Positions 29,010 through 39,516 of a DNA stretch of 64,000 nt are shown here, piece after piece. This DNA is from Marinospirillum minutulum DSM 6287 (GTDB lineage: Bacteria > Pseudomonadota > Gammaproteobacteria > Pseudomonadales > Halomonadaceae). The notes under the pieces were generated by a model that was not told where the DNA came from, made no database searches, and was given only the letters and a program-made list of their open reading frames with translations. The position numbers and the translations under genes were made by a program. Where the stretch lies: positions 1 through 64,000 of the forward strand of contig NZ_AULO01000008.1 of the NCBI RefSeq assembly GCF_000422325.1, given 5' to 3'. The stretch's first letter is position 1; every line of letters starts with the position of its first letter.

Positions 29010-29672
29010 TTACACACTGACTTCAGCAAGATGACGGCCACGCTCTGTTAAGTGCCAACGCAAACCCCAGCTAGAGTTAACTTTGCTTGTTAAACCTTTT
29101 GTCATAAGCACATTAAGCGACTTAATAATGTCGTTATCTTCTAGTTCTAACTCTTTTAACAAGCTCTCTTGAGTACGGAAAATATAACGGCCAGTGCCTA
29201 AAGCTTTAAGTACTTGTGTAGAAGCTACATCTAAACTGTCGAGCAGTTCTTGTTCTTCATCACGGGCTAATTCCATTTCTGTTTCTGTTTCAATAAGTGG
29301 CAAAATGGATTGTTGTAATTGTTTAACCTGTACACGTAAGTCTTCTACACCAGATTTAGCGCTATCGGCTGCTAAGAGTGTACGGTCTAGTTTGTTAGTT
29401 ACCACTACGCGGGAGGCAATAGCTGCAATTAAACATAAACCGGTATAAATAAGCAGCTGGCCAGGATCGTTCTGACTTTGCGTTACGATACTGCTGCCTA
29501 CTAGATCTAGCAGTACGGGTACTAAAAATGCAGCGCCCACGCCCACAACAACACTACGTAACATTGCTGTGGTGTCTCGGTTGTTTTGGTTAAGTAGGTA
29601 AAAGTTAACCAAGCCACCAAACACACCTGCGACCAGCATAACAAAGGTAAGTACTAAGACGAATCCGACCAT
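29010..29672 (-). CDS. Three-helix membrane protein with C-terminal winged-helix-like domain
   Basis: This 220-residue protein has membrane helices at about 3-26, 38-60 and 72-91, then a coiled coil (about 95-150) and a C-terminal helical stretch that resembles a winged helix (ESLLKELELEDNDIIKSLNVLMTKGL, LRWHLTERGRHLAEV). The three-helix part resembles the YEATS-like-associating three-TM (YLATT) family, from memory. Such proteins are thought to pass membrane signals to cytosolic partners. It sits between a small membrane protein and the VWA protein. Confidence 0.65.
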   Translation of the reverse strand: MVGFVLVLTFVMLVAGVFGGLVNFYLLNQNNRDTTAMLRSVVVGVGAAFLVPVLLDLVGSSIVTQSQNDPGQLLIYTGLCLIAAIASRVVVTNKLDRTLLAADSAKSGVEDLRVQVKQLQQSILPLIETETEMELARDEEQELLDSLDVASTQVLKALGTGRYIFRTQESLLKELELEDNDIIKSLNVLMTKGLTSKVNSSWGLRWHLTERGRHLAEVSV

Positions 29673-29706
29673 AACGCAATTTTCCTATGAGTAACTTAAA
29701 TAAGGG

Positions 29707-30069
29707 TTAGTTAGTTTCTGAATCTGCTGCTTCTTTTTGTGCTACTAAATTAAGATGACGTGCTCTTAACCATCCCCAAACCAAAGCAACAGGCCAGACT
29801 AAAACAAGGGCTGCAACCAGAGGTGCTGCTTTTGTAAGTGCTTCACTTAAAGGTAAACGTGAAAGCAAGTCAATAACCAGCACAATAAATGCCGGAGCTT
29901 TGGCGGTAGCGTCTACAGCTGTAGGCACCAGCAAAATAGCGAGTTGGCTTAAAAGCACACCTACTTTTAGGGTGAAGGGTAGCCAAAACAAAAGTTTCCA
30001 GCTTGCCAGCATCAAAAAAGCAGAACTTATAAAGTAGGCCAACCAGCTAAGAACAATGAGATTATCCAT
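29707..30069 (-). CDS. Small integral membrane protein of unknown function
   Basis: This 120-residue protein has three to four hydrophobic helices (about 5-26, 30-50, 60-75 and 80-102) and a short charged tail. I do not recognise a family. It begins the operon of 29010-29672 and 27010-28953 (34-base gap), which suggests a membrane complex with them. Confidence 0.7.
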   Translation of the reverse strand: MDNLIVLSWLAYFISSAFLMLASWKLLFWLPFTLKVGVLLSQLAILLVPTAVDATAKAPAFIVLVIDLLSRLPLSEALTKAAPLVAALVLVWPVALVWGWLRARHLNLVAQKEAADSETN

Positions 30070-30183
30070 AGATGACTATTTCTGCCTTAGGTGATCTTAT
30101 TTAATTCAATTATAAAGGGTTAATACTAGTGGTGTCGGCAGCAGAAGAAAAGCAGCAAGGTGTAACGTTTTTTTATATCTTTT

Positions 30184-30645
30184 CTAGTCTATCCACTGAA
30201 TTATACGTTCTTCTATTGCATCATCTTCTATCGTTTCTTCAGATATCACCTGCCCTCTTATACTAATTCCCAAAGTATACATAGCATCGCTACTGCCTGT
30301 TAATAGAGGATGCCATAGGGGTAGTGGCTGATTTTCATTACGTAAACGGTAAGCACAGCTAGATGGTAAAAGTGCATAAACCGCCTGACCCTCTTCACGA
30401 ATTGACATGCAATCGGGTACGTATTTAATTCTGTCAGCGTAATGTTTGCATCGGCAAGTTTCTAAATCTAATAGCTTACAAGCAACATCCGTATAATAAA
30501 GTTGGTCATCTTCCTCATCTTGAAGCTTATGCAAACAACAGCGCCCACACCCATCACACAAGGCTTCCCATTCTGAATTATTTAATTCAGTTAAGGGTAG
30601 TTGCCAAAACTTAGAACGCAGCTGAGGTTCAACATTAGCCGCCAT
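30184..30645 (-). CDS. ycgN: YcgN family cysteine-cluster protein
   Basis: This 153-residue UPF0260 protein has cysteine clusters CDGCGRCCLHK, CKLLDLETCRCKHY and CMS, suggestive of a metal-binding site. It overlaps ycgL by one base and ends the dnaX-to-ycgN run. Its role is unclear; the family is often linked to ycgL and rnd. Confidence 0.92.
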   Translation of the reverse strand: MAANVEPQLRSKFWQLPLTELNNSEWEALCDGCGRCCLHKLQDEEDDQLYYTDVACKLLDLETCRCKHYADRIKYVPDCMSIREEGQAVYALLPSSCAYRLRNENQPLPLWHPLLTGSSDAMYTLGISIRGQVISEETIEDDAIEERIIQWID

Positions 30646-30932
30646 TAATAACGTGCCTCGGTAGGTACACGGTAAAGGTCTAACAGGTATTCTTCACGCG
30701 GAGGCGGCATTTGCAAATAATAACCTTGGGTCATTAATTGCTTACAGATGGTACTGGCTTCTGCTCTTGCGAGCTTCTTTTCGGGTGTTAGCAAAAAAGT
30801 AAATACGGGTTTTGGTTTGCCAAAAAGGGTCATTAGTTCTTCTGGCACTGCTTTTAAACCACGCTTTTTATCTACATAAAGGTACATTTCATCTTTAAGA
30901 CTACTGAGGTAGACCTCAGTGATAATTTTCAC
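30645..30932 (-). CDS. ycgL: YcgL domain protein
   Basis: This 95-residue protein has the family features YLYVDKKRGLKAVPEELMTLFG and MPPPREEYL. Function is not known. Its stop and start overlap the neighbouring ycgN and rnd by single bases, so the three are translationally coupled. Confidence 0.92.
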   Translation of the reverse strand: MKIITEVYLSSLKDEMYLYVDKKRGLKAVPEELMTLFGKPKPVFTFLLTPEKKLARAEASTICKQLMTQGYYLQMPPPREEYLLDLYRVPTEARY

Positions 30933-32056
30933 TATTTTTCACCTTCAACTAACAAGTGTTTCATCAGTTCTTCAATGGCTGTGCGTCGCCAGACTGGCCA
31001 GTTTTCTGGTACTTCTGGTAACTGTTTTTGAGTTAAGGCTTGTAGCCATTCATCCGTTTGCTTGCGCTTTGCTAGCATTTCTGTAGGTACTTGCAGCTGC
31101 TTTGCTAAATCGGTTAAAGCTTTTTTAAGCTGCTTACGAGCTGCCTTGTATTCTGGGGATCTAGGTGAAGACAGGGGCGTAGGTAGTAACGCTTCAGGAA
31201 TACTTAATGCTTGTTTAATGGCATAAATAACATCTTGACCATGGCGCTTTACCCAACCCAGTGCAATTTCATTAATTTTAGAGAAGTCTTCTTGGCTGAG
31301 TGGCTGCTTTTCGGCTAACAGCTGCAACTGTGCTTCACTAGCTACCCGATTACGTGGTTTGTCTAGCTGGCGTGCTTTTTCATCGCGCCAGCTAGCTAGA
31401 GCTTGCAACACAGCGAGTTGACGTGCATCTAAACGCCAAGCTTGTTTGCACCGCTGCCAGGCATCTTGTGGGTGGTACTCCATCGCTTCTTCTAGCAGCC
31501 AACGGCTTTCTTCATTTAAAATTTCTAACTGACCCTGCTCCTGCAGTTTTTCTTTTAACTTGTGCCAGATAGGTAATAAATATTCTACATCTTGCGCAGC
31601 ATAAAGCTGTTGTGATTCAGTCAAAGGGCGTTGTAACCAGTCGGAGCGGGTTTCGCCCTTATCTAATAAAATGCCTAGGTATTTTTCTACCATACGCTGG
31701 TAACCCATGGCAGAATCACCTTCAACTAGGCTAACCGCTAGTTGGGTATCAACCAAAGGGTTGGGTAAAACGCCTAGCCAATGCTGTAGCATTTCTAAAT
31801 CTTCTGAACAGCTATGAAAAACTTTTAGCGGGCCAGTTACTAACAGGTTGCGTAGGCATTCTGGGCGACCCAAAGTTAGCACATCTAATAAATAGCTCGC
31901 CTTACCATCACCAATTTGCAAAAGTGCTGGGCGAGGAAAAAAGGTATCAGTACGAATAAATTCAGTATCCATGGCTAGCTCATCAAGTGTTTGCCAGCCA
32001 GTACATAATGCTTCTAAGTGTTGTAGATCATCAACCCAGATACGGTCAAAACTCAT
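30932..32056 (-). CDS. rnd: Ribonuclease D
   Basis: This 374-residue 3'-5' exoribonuclease processes tRNA 3' ends. The DEDD motifs are visible: [23 protein letters not shown] and [12 protein letters not shown]. An HRDC domain follows ([19 protein letters not shown]). It overlaps recR by 4 bases. Confidence 0.96.
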   Translation of the reverse strand: MSFDRIWVDDLQHLEALCTGWQTLDELAMDTEFIRTDTFFPRPALLQIGDGKASYLLDVLTLGRPECLRNLLVTGPLKVFHSCSEDLEMLQHWLGVLPNPLVDTQLAVSLVEGDSAMGYQRMVEKYLGILLDKGETRSDWLQRPLTESQQLYAAQDVEYLLPIWHKLKEKLQEQGQLEILNEESRWLLEEAMEYHPQDAWQRCKQAWRLDARQLAVLQALASWRDEKARQLDKPRNRVASEAQLQLLAEKQPLSQEDFSKINEIALGWVKRHGQDVIYAIKQALSIPEALLPTPLSSPRSPEYKAARKQLKKALTDLAKQLQVPTEMLAKRKQTDEWLQALTQKQLPEVPENWPVWRRTAIEELMKHLLVEGEK

Positions 32057-32673
32057 CCGTTGGTTTCCTTAACGGAAGCAAAACCCTGACGGCCCGAAAA
32101 AGCGCGTGACAGAGTACCGCCATCCAGATATTCAAGCTCACCACCCAAGGGGATACCCTGAGCAAGGTGAGTCACTTTAATTGGTAAGGAAGATAAAAGC
32201 TCAAGTAAATACTGAGCCGTTGTCTCCCCTTCTAAGGTTGGGTTAGTGGCTAAAATAACCTCTTCTACTGGTTGACTGCGTAGCTTTTCAACCAGTTCAT
32301 CAAAACCCAAATCATCTGGGCCTATGCCTGCCAAGGGTGACAAGTGGCCTAGAAGAACAAAGTAGCGGCCATCATAAACACCGCTTTGCTCTAGTGCCAA
32401 CATGTCTGCCGGTGTTTCTACCACACACAGCACCTTGTCATTACGCCGCCCACTGGTGCAAATTTTGCACAAGTTTTCTTCTGTGAGGGTGCGACAGCTA
32501 GTGCAATGACCCACTTCTTCCATGCTGCGTTGCAATACCTCGGCTAAACGCTTGCCCCCAGCACGGTCTCTTTCTAATAGCTGTAAAGCCATGCGCTGGG
32601 CGCTTTTAGGCCCAACACTGGGTAAGCAACGAAGTGCCTGTATAAGCTCTTCTATTAAAGGGCTAAATTGCAT
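32053..32673 (-). CDS. recR: Recombination protein RecR
   Basis: This 206-residue protein has Hh[18 protein letters not shown], zinc-binding [16 protein letters not shown], and [21 protein letters not shown] and [16 protein letters not shown]. It loads RecA in gap repair with RecF and RecO. It lies 5 bases downstream of ybaB. Confidence 0.97.
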   Translation of the reverse strand: MQFSPLIEELIQALRCLPSVGPKSAQRMALQLLERDRAGGKRLAEVLQRSMEEVGHCTSCRTLTEENLCKICTSGRRNDKVLCVVETPADMLALEQSGVYDGRYFVLLGHLSPLAGIGPDDLGFDELVEKLRSQPVEEVILATNPTLEGETTAQYLLELLSSLPIKVTHLAQGIPLGGELEYLDGGTLSRAFSGRQGFASVKETNG

Positions 32674-32678
32674 GGTGA

Positions 32679-33011
32679 TTAAAAGGGCATCTTAAAGCCA
32701 GGGGGTAAATCCATACCACCCGTTAGGCCTGCCATTTTTTCTTTGCTGATTTGCTCGACCTTGCGAACAGCATCATTGACTGCTGCGGCTAGCAAGTCTT
32801 CTAAAATTTCTTTGTCTTCTTGCATTAGGCTGTCATCAATTTCGACTTTACGTACATCGTGGCGACCCGTCATGGTAACTTTTATTAAGCCTGCGCCTGA
32901 CTCACCGACTGCCGTAGCATTAGCTGCTTCTTCTTGCAGCTGCTGCATTTTGCCTTGCATTTCTTGGGCTTGCTTCATTAGTTTGCCCATATCACCCATA
33001 CCTTTAAACAT
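32679..33011 (-). CDS. ybaB: Nucleoid-associated protein YbaB/EbfC
   Basis: This 110-residue protein has the family features [19 protein letters not shown] and [16 protein letters not shown], plus [11 protein letters not shown]. It sits 19 bases after dnaX and 5 before recR, the standard order. Confidence 0.96.
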   Translation of the reverse strand: MFKGMGDMGKLMKQAQEMQGKMQQLQEEAANATAVGESGAGLIKVTMTGRHDVRKVEIDDSLMQEDKEILEDLLAAAVNDAVRKVEQISKEKMAGLTGGMDLPPGFKMPF

Positions 33012-33030
33012 TCTTAGCCTCTATTTTAAG

Positions 33031-34812
33031 TTAATGGAGTTTATTTTCTTCTAACCAAGCTGCTGGAACAACACTTTGTACATTTAACTCGACATCAAAA
33101 GCTTGTTGCAATACTTGTATATGAGGGTGCTGCTGAAAAGACTCAAGGGTGTTGTTGAGTAGCTGCCCCCGTAATTTCTCTCGACGTATAGAAATATTGT
33201 CGAAGGGTAAGGGGTCTCTTGCTTCAAACGTTAATTCTAAATCTGTGTTTAGTAGCTTTTGTAACTGATCTTTTATACTGGCTTTTAAATCTTCATTAAT
33301 AAAAGCTAAAGCCTGTGCAGGTGCTGCAAAATGTAGGCTGTTTCCTTGCCTTTCTAGCAAACAAAGGTTGCGAACCTGTGTAGCCGCCCAACCTTGTAAT
33401 TCTAACCGATCAAATAGTTGCAACCAGTCTTCATTATTGTACAGGCTTGTAGCTTGCTCTGGTGAAACAGCTGGAGCGGTTACTGGTGGTGCTACCGCTT
33501 GTACCGCAGCTTGCTGAACAGGCGGCGGCTCACTGACCTGCATAGTTGCCTGAGGTTCAGCTACACTTAATTCAGGTGTTATTTTGGGTGCTTCGGTTGT
33601 TTTTGGTGCTTTAATTTGTTGCCCCTGAGCAGCTGGTTCAGTACTAGCTAGAGGCTTAGCTTCTGTTAACTTAGCTTCAGGGGCTTGGTTCTTTGGGGTT
33701 AGCGGTTGCTCAGGTAGTTCTGGAATACCTTGCGGGCGGAAAGCCAACATACGAAGCAAAGTCATTTCTAACCCAGTGCGTGGGTCGGGCGCTAACGGTA
33801 AATCTCTGCGACCTTCTATGGCTAGTTGATAATAAAGCTGTACTTCTTCAGCTGGCAGACTGGCAGCTAACTGAAGGAGCTCTTCTCTATCAAGCTGGTC
33901 TTCTGGCAAAGCATCAGGCACTACCTGCGCTAGAGTTAAACGGTGTAAAAGACTAGCCAAATCTTGTAGTACGGCTGCAAAGTCAGGGGCTTGTTCAGCA
34001 AGTGTACCAACAACTGCCATTAACTCACTTGGGTTGTGATGCACCAGAGCACGTAATAAACCTAAGAGGTGCTGGTGGTCTAACACACCCAACATGCTAG
34101 CAACCTGATCAACCACCAAATTACCCTGCCCAAAAGCAATGGCTTGGTCTGTCAAACTTAGCGCATCTCGCATAGAGCCATCGGCAGCACGGCCTAATAG
34201 CCATAAAGAGGCTTCATCAAAGCCAACTTTTTCTTCTGCTAAAAGATAACGCAGGTGCTCAACTACCCGCTCTGCTGGCATGTTTTTTAATTGAAACTGC
34301 AAACAGCGCGATAAAACCGTGGCAGGTAATTTTTGTGGGTCGGTAGTAGCTAATAAAAACTTAACATGGGGTGGTGGTTCTTCCAGAGTTTTTAACAGAG
34401 CATTAAAACTATGAGTAGAGAGCATGTGCACTTCATCAATTAGGTAGACTTTGAATCGACCTTGAGTCGGTGCATATTGTACGTTATCGAGTAGTTCGCG
34501 TGTGTCTTCAACCTTGGTTCGGCTAGCAGCATCCACTTCAATTAAATCGACAAAACGCCCAGTATCTATCGCCTCACAGGTGGAACAAACCCCACAAGGC
34601 TCGCTAGTAACACCTGTTTCGCAATTAAGGCACTTGGCCAAAATACGTGCCAAGGTGGTTTTACCAACCCCACGTGTACCGGTAAATAAATAGGCATGGT
34701 GTAGACGGTCAGTATCGAGTGCATTAACTAACGCTCGACTAACGTGATCTTGCCCCACCAACTGATGAAAATTTTTCGGGCGCCATTTTCGCGCTAAAAC
34801 CTGATAACCCAT
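33031..34812 (-). CDS. dnaX: DNA polymerase III subunits tau/gamma
   Basis: This 593-residue clamp-loader ATPase has Walker A GTRGVGKT (45-52), zinc cysteines in CLNCETGVTSEPCGVCSTC, and Walker B LIDEVHML. Domains I-III reach about 360, then a Pro/Ala/Gln-rich linker and a C-terminal tau domain. I see no A6G slippery heptamer in the linker region, so gamma may not be made by the E. coli frameshift. It heads the dnaX-ybaB-recR-rnd-ycgL-ycgN run. Confidence 0.97.
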   Translation of the reverse strand: MGYQVLARKWRPKNFHQLVGQDHVSRALVNALDTDRLHHAYLFTGTRGVGKTTLARILAKCLNCETGVTSEPCGVCSTCEAIDTGRFVDLIEVDAASRTKVEDTRELLDNVQYAPTQGRFKVYLIDEVHMLSTHSFNALLKTLEEPPPHVKFLLATTDPQKLPATVLSRCLQFQLKNMPAERVVEHLRYLLAEEKVGFDEASLWLLGRAADGSMRDALSLTDQAIAFGQGNLVVDQVASMLGVLDHQHLLGLLRALVHHNPSELMAVVGTLAEQAPDFAAVLQDLASLLHRLTLAQVVPDALPEDQLDREELLQLAASLPAEEVQLYYQLAIEGRRDLPLAPDPRTGLEMTLLRMLAFRPQGIPELPEQPLTPKNQAPEAKLTEAKPLASTEPAAQGQQIKAPKTTEAPKITPELSVAEPQATMQVSEPPPVQQAAVQAVAPPVTAPAVSPEQATSLYNNEDWLQLFDRLELQGWAATQVRNLCLLERQGNSLHFAAPAQALAFINEDLKASIKDQLQKLLNTDLELTFEARDPLPFDNISIRREKLRGQLLNNTLESFQQHPHIQVLQQAFDVELNVQSVVPAAWLEENKLH

Positions 34813-34887
34813 AAGCTTGCTACCGCAGCCGCTGAAAGAAAATTAATTTGCTAAGGATAACATGAAGCAGCAAAGGATAGATAATGC

Positions 34888-36453
34888 CTAGAGCAACCAC
34901 TCAACAGGAAGCCAACCAATAACGGTTAGGCTAATACTTCGCCAAAAACTAATGCCAGGTTCTTTGGTCAAAGGTTGTACTGCATCATTGCTAGGATCTA
35001 CCCAAACTAACTTACCTTTATCTTCTTGAACCTGCCAAGCCGCACCAGCCAAACCTGAATCAAAAGCAGTATGCAGCGCTCCTGCTAGGTATTCACTGTC
35101 AATCAGCAAGCCCATTTCTGTATTTAAACGGGCCGAACGTGGATCGAAGTTAAACGAACCCACAAAAATTCGTTTGCCATCTACAGCAAAGGTTTTGGCA
35201 TGTAAGCTTGCACCAGAAGAACCAAAAGGGCCTAACTTGCTGCTTACTTCGTCGGCGCCTTCTACCTGACGGCGTAGCTCAAAAAGCTCAACACCACCGG
35301 CTAGTAGTTTTTTACGACGTTTAGCATAACCAGCATGAACAGCAACCACATCTGTGGCTTCTAAAGAGTTGGTTAACATGCGTAGATTAACGCCCCGCTG
35401 TTTAAGCGTGGTAAAGGCTTCAACCCCTTCTTTGCCCGGCACAAAATAGGGTGAAACACCATCAAAGCGCTCCTCTATGTTACCCACCGCTTTAAGTAGG
35501 TGACCGCCTAGTAGTTTTTCTCTAGGCAAAGCACCCTGCCCCTTAGCTGGACTGTCGCTTACTAAGGTGGCTTGTGTCCACTCCATGGCTAGGTCGCCAG
35601 CAGTAAGCCTAGCTACAACTTCTGTTTGCTCTAGTAGTTCTCGATACTCAGCCATTTGTTTAGTGTGGCTGTAGTAGTCAAGTTTTTTACTAATTAACTC
35701 TGGTTGATTGGCTTTTTTAATAACTAAATTTGCAGGGTAAGATGAAGGGCTATTCCAATAATTATCAAAGTCTTGTGAAATGACAGGCACTACCTTACCT
35801 GCAACTAGCACATCTAAATCAACAAACAGAGGTGTTTCGCCGGTACTAAAATATTCATCGCCCACATTGCGTCCACCCAAGACACTGACATGACCATCGA
35901 CAGTGAAGCTTTTGTTGTGCATACGGCGATTTAAACGAAAAAAATCAAAAGTGAAGGAAAGCAGCTTAAAAGTTCGTAAATTAAAAGGGTTCCATAAACG
36001 CACTTCAATATTAGGGTGCGCATCTAAGGCAGCAATTTCTGGATCTAAACCTGAAGTACCATGATCATCAAGCAGCAGACGAACCCTAACACCTCGGTCG
36101 GCAGCTTGTTTTAATCTGTCTAATAATAAATAACCCGTTAAATCAGCACGCCAAATATAATACTGGGTATCAATAGAAGAGGTTGCAGCATCGGCTAACA
36201 ACATGCGTGCGGCAAAGGCATCAGCTCCGTTCGACAAAGGCACTACGCCAGTTAAACTAGGGTTTTCTGTCATCATCTGCCTAGTAGCAGTTGCCAGTCG
36301 TCCTTCCTCAGCCGGCGGTAAGGCAGTTGAATAGTCGCCCGTATTTTTAGGTAAAGAAAATCCACAACCAGCAATAACTAGGCTTAGTGCAATAAGCAAT
36401 AAAAAACTACTGGTTAGCACTAAAGGGCGCAAGCCCTTATAAATAAGTTTCAT
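34888..36453 (-). CDS. Phospholipase D-family lipoprotein, ClsC-like
   Basis: This 521-residue protein has lipobox VIAGC with Cys30. HKD motif 1 is MHNKSFTVDG (His179, Lys181, Asp186), and HKD motif 2 is LHAKTFAVDGKRIFVGSFNFD near 430. This is the layout of YmdC/ClsC-type cardiolipin synthases or related envelope phospholipases D; ClsC itself works with YmdB, which is not here. The precise reaction is not determined. Confidence 0.82.
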   Translation of the reverse strand: MKLIYKGLRPLVLTSSFLLLIALSLVIAGCGFSLPKNTGDYSTALPPAEEGRLATATRQMMTENPSLTGVVPLSNGADAFAARMLLADAATSSIDTQYYIWRADLTGYLLLDRLKQAADRGVRVRLLLDDHGTSGLDPEIAALDAHPNIEVRLWNPFNLRTFKLLSFTFDFFRLNRRMHNKSFTVDGHVSVLGGRNVGDEYFSTGETPLFVDLDVLVAGKVVPVISQDFDNYWNSPSSYPANLVIKKANQPELISKKLDYYSHTKQMAEYRELLEQTEVVARLTAGDLAMEWTQATLVSDSPAKGQGALPREKLLGGHLLKAVGNIEERFDGVSPYFVPGKEGVEAFTTLKQRGVNLRMLTNSLEATDVVAVHAGYAKRRKKLLAGGVELFELRRQVEGADEVSSKLGPFGSSGASLHAKTFAVDGKRIFVGSFNFDPRSARLNTEMGLLIDSEYLAGALHTAFDSGLAGAAWQVQEDKGKLVWVDPSNDAVQPLTKEPGISFWRSISLTVIGWLPVEWLL

Positions 36454-36462
36454 AAACCTTCC

Positions 36463-36486
36463 AAAAATAACCCCCTCCTTGGGGTT
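36463..36486 (-). terminator. Rho-independent terminator after fumarase
   Basis: On the minus strand AACCCC and GGGGTT form a short stem around a six-base AAGGAG loop, followed by ATTTTT. It lies just past the fumarase stop at 36496. Confidence 0.65.
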
Positions 36487-36495
36487 AATTGCTAA

Positions 36496-38013
36496 TTACT
36501 TCTTAGCTGCATCCTTAGCAATAATATCTTTCCACTTGGCTGGGCCAAGGGTATGGATAGAATCACCTTTAACATCCACTGCAACCGTGACTGGCATGTC
36601 TTCCACATCGAACTCGTAGATAGCTTCCATCCCCAAGTCTTCAAAAGCCAGCACCTTGGCATGTTTAATTGCCTGAGCAACCAAATAAGCTGCACCACCG
36701 ACTGCCATTAGGTAAACGGCTTGGTTATCACGAATGGCATCTATACCCATAGGGCCGCGTTCAGACTTACCTATCATGCCTAGCAAGCCAGTTTTTTCTA
36801 ATACGGTACGGGTAAACTTATCCATACGTGTTGCGGTTGTGGGGCCGGCTGGTCCAACAACTTCATCACGCACTGGGTCTACTGGGCCAACGTAGTAGAT
36901 AAACTTGCCTTTTAAATCAACCGGTAGCTCTTCGCCCTTGTTGATCATATCAACCATGCGCTTATGGGCAGCATCACGACCAGTCAGCATTTTGCCCGAG
37001 AGCAAAACCACATCACCGGGTTTTAGGTCTTTAACTTCTTCTCGTGTAACTGTATTTAAGTTAATACGCTTAACATCAGCGCCCGCTTCACGAGTCACTT
37101 CTGGCCAGTCTTCTAGCTTGGGTGCTTCTAAAACTGCTGGCCCAGAACCATCTAGGGTGAAGTGAGTGTGGCGAGTTGCTGCACAGTTAGGAATAATTGC
37201 AACTGGCTTGTTGGCCGCGTGGGTTGGGTAGTCTTTAACTTTTACATCTAAAACGGTTGTTAAACCACCTAAGCCCTGAGCGCCCACACCTAGCTGGTTA
37301 ATCTTGTCGAATAATTCTAAACGCAACTCTTCTGGGCGATTGCTTGCGCCACGTTTTTGCAAGTCTTGAATATCAATAGGCTCAAGCAAGGCTTCTTTTG
37401 CTAGAAGCATAGCCTTTTCTGCCGTACCACCTATACCTATACCTAGCATACCGGGTGGACACCAGCCCGCACCCATTTTTGGAATTTGCTCTAATACCCA
37501 GTCAACCACGCTATCGGAAGGGTTCAACATAGCAAAATGTGACTTGGCTTCAGAACCGCCACCCTTAGCTGCTACGTGTACTTCAACCTTGCTACCAGGA
37601 ACCAGTTTTACATGAATAATGGCTGGCGTATTGTCTTTGGTATTAGCCCGCTTACCGTCAGGGTCGGCCAATACTGAAGCACGCAAAACGTTGTCGGGTA
37701 GCAGGTAAGCTTTACGCACCCCTTCATTAACCATGTCTTCAACGCTCAGGGTAGCGCCATCCCAACGCACATCCATACCCACTTCTAAAAACACCGTAAC
37801 TATGCCGGTATCTTGGCAGATAGGGCGGTGACCCATAGCGCACATGCGTGAATTAATTAGAATTTGCGCCATAGCATCTTTAGCCGCTGGCGACTCTTCA
37901 CGCTCATAGGCAGTATTTAGTGATTCAATAAAATCTTTAGGGTGATAATAAGAAATAAATTGCAGAGCATCGGCAACACTCTGAATTAAGTCTTCCTGGC
38001 GGATGACGGTCAT
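36496..38013 (-). CDS. fumA: Fumarate hydratase class I
   Basis: This 505-residue [4Fe-4S] fumarase interconverts fumarate and malate in the TCA cycle. Motifs include RPICQDTGIVTVF, GWCPPGMLGIGIGG and IPNCAATRHTHF, whose cysteines probably ligate the cluster. The ATG at 38013 follows AGAGGA; upstream in-frame codons (25 more) have no support. Fusion of the alpha and beta parts in one chain is usual for this class. Confidence 0.95.
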   Translation of the reverse strand: MTVIRQEDLIQSVADALQFISYYHPKDFIESLNTAYEREESPAAKDAMAQILINSRMCAMGHRPICQDTGIVTVFLEVGMDVRWDGATLSVEDMVNEGVRKAYLLPDNVLRASVLADPDGKRANTKDNTPAIIHVKLVPGSKVEVHVAAKGGGSEAKSHFAMLNPSDSVVDWVLEQIPKMGAGWCPPGMLGIGIGGTAEKAMLLAKEALLEPIDIQDLQKRGASNRPEELRLELFDKINQLGVGAQGLGGLTTVLDVKVKDYPTHAANKPVAIIPNCAATRHTHFTLDGSGPAVLEAPKLEDWPEVTREAGADVKRINLNTVTREEVKDLKPGDVVLLSGKMLTGRDAAHKRMVDMINKGEELPVDLKGKFIYYVGPVDPVRDEVVGPAGPTTATRMDKFTRTVLEKTGLLGMIGKSERGPMGIDAIRDNQAVYLMAVGGAAYLVAQAIKHAKVLAFEDLGMEAIYEFDVEDMPVTVAVDVKGDSIHTLGPAKWKDIIAKDAAKK

Positions 38014-38208
38014 AAACGCGGTCCTCTTCTTCATCTGATTTTGTTGCGGGCAAGTATAACACCGCCTAGCCAGCAGACCAGCCGCCAAAGGTCGAAAAAC
38101 TAATTAGGTTATCTTTATAACCCTTATTCCTGTAAGCTTGCGCTTCCCGCCTGTCAACACAGGCTGTTTACGTATTTTTTTCTGTAAGTTACCGAGATTT
38201 CTCCCTAC

Positions 38209-39468
38209 ATGAGTTTTTCTACTCTGGGTCTAAGCACCCCGATTCTTGATGCTCTTAAAGAGCAGGGTTATACCAACCCAACCCCGATTCAAGCCCAAGC
38301 CATCCCAGCCATTATGGCCGGTAAAGATGTCATGGCAGCCGCACAAACAGGCACAGGTAAAACGGCTGGTTTTACCCTGCCCATCTTAGAACGCCTAGCG
38401 GCTGGTAAGCCTGCTGGCGCGAATCAAGCGCGCGCATTAATTTTAACGCCAACCCGCGAACTTGCTGCTCAGGTAGCTGAAAGTGTTGCCACCTATAGTA
38501 AAGGCATGAAGTTAAGTTCGACGGTGGTGTTTGGTGGCGTAAAAATTAATCCACAAATGATGAAGCTGCGCCGTGGCGTTGATATTTTAGTTGCCACCCC
38601 AGGCCGTTTAATGGATTTATATAACCAAAACGCTGTTAAATTTTCTAATCTAGAAGTGCTGGTGCTGGATGAAGCCGACCGTATGCTAGATATGGGCTTT
38701 ATTCATGACATTAAAAAGATTTTAAAAATTCTGCCGCCTAAACGCCAAAACCTACTCTTTTCAGCAACTTTTTCTAACGACATTCGTAAGCTTGCCCGAG
38801 GCTTAGTCAACAACCCTGTTGAAATTTCGGTTAGCCCGCCAAATGCTGCTGCGCCAAGCGTAGAACAAAAGGTTTATAAGGTTGAAAAAGCACAGAAACC
38901 TGCCTTATTAGTGCAGCTAATTAAAGACAACAACTGGTTTCAGGTATTAGTGTTTACTAAAACCAAGCACGGTGCCAATAAGCTAACCCAACAAATTGAA
39001 GCCTCTGGCTTTAAAGCAGCGGCCATTCATGGCAATAAAAGCCAAGGTGCTAGAACTAAAGCTTTAGCCGGTTTTAAAGATGGCAGCATACAAATTTTAG
39101 TGGCAACCGATATAGCTGCACGGGGTTTAGATATAGACCAACTGCCGCAAGTGGTGAACTATGAATTACCCAATGTGGCAGAGGACTATGTGCACCGCAT
39201 AGGTCGTACTGGTCGTGCTGGTTCTACGGGTCATGCTATTTCTTTAGTGGCTGAAGAAGAAGTTAAACTATTGCGTGGTATTGAGCGTTTAATCAAAAAA
39301 ACTTTGGAAGTCGCAAGCCTACCCGATTTCAAACCACTTGCTAAAATGCCTGCTCGAAGCAAGTCAAATGCACAGCCTAAGCCGCCTGCAGGACGTAAAC
39401 CCCTTGCGAGAAAACCCAAACCCAAAAACCCAACAGCTAGAAAGCCTGCTACAAAAGCTGACAATTAA
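38209..39468 (+). CDS. rhlE: DEAD-box RNA helicase, RhlE-like
   Basis: This 419-residue protein has a Q-motif ([10 protein letters not shown]), [37 protein letters not shown] and [16 protein letters not shown] basic, proline-rich C-terminal tail follows ([17 protein letters not shown]), as in RhlE proteins. It is probably active in ribosome assembly or RNA turnover. It is divergent from fumarase. Confidence 0.93.
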   Translation: MSFSTLGLSTPILDALKEQGYTNPTPIQAQAIPAIMAGKDVMAAAQTGTGKTAGFTLPILERLAAGKPAGANQARALILTPTRELAAQVAESVATYSKGMKLSSTVVFGGVKINPQMMKLRRGVDILVATPGRLMDLYNQNAVKFSNLEVLVLDEADRMLDMGFIHDIKKILKILPPKRQNLLFSATFSNDIRKLARGLVNNPVEISVSPPNAAAPSVEQKVYKVEKAQKPALLVQLIKDNNWFQVLVFTKTKHGANKLTQQIEASGFKAAAIHGNKSQGARTKALAGFKDGSIQILVATDIAARGLDIDQLPQVVNYELPNVAEDYVHRIGRTGRAGSTGHAISLVAEEEVKLLRGIERLIKKTLEVASLPDFKPLAKMPARSKSNAQPKPPAGRKPLARKPKPKNPTARKPATKADN

Positions 39469-39516
39469 GTGCTAAACAGGGATACTTCTGCCATATAAGG
39501 ATTTATTGGAGCGGCT

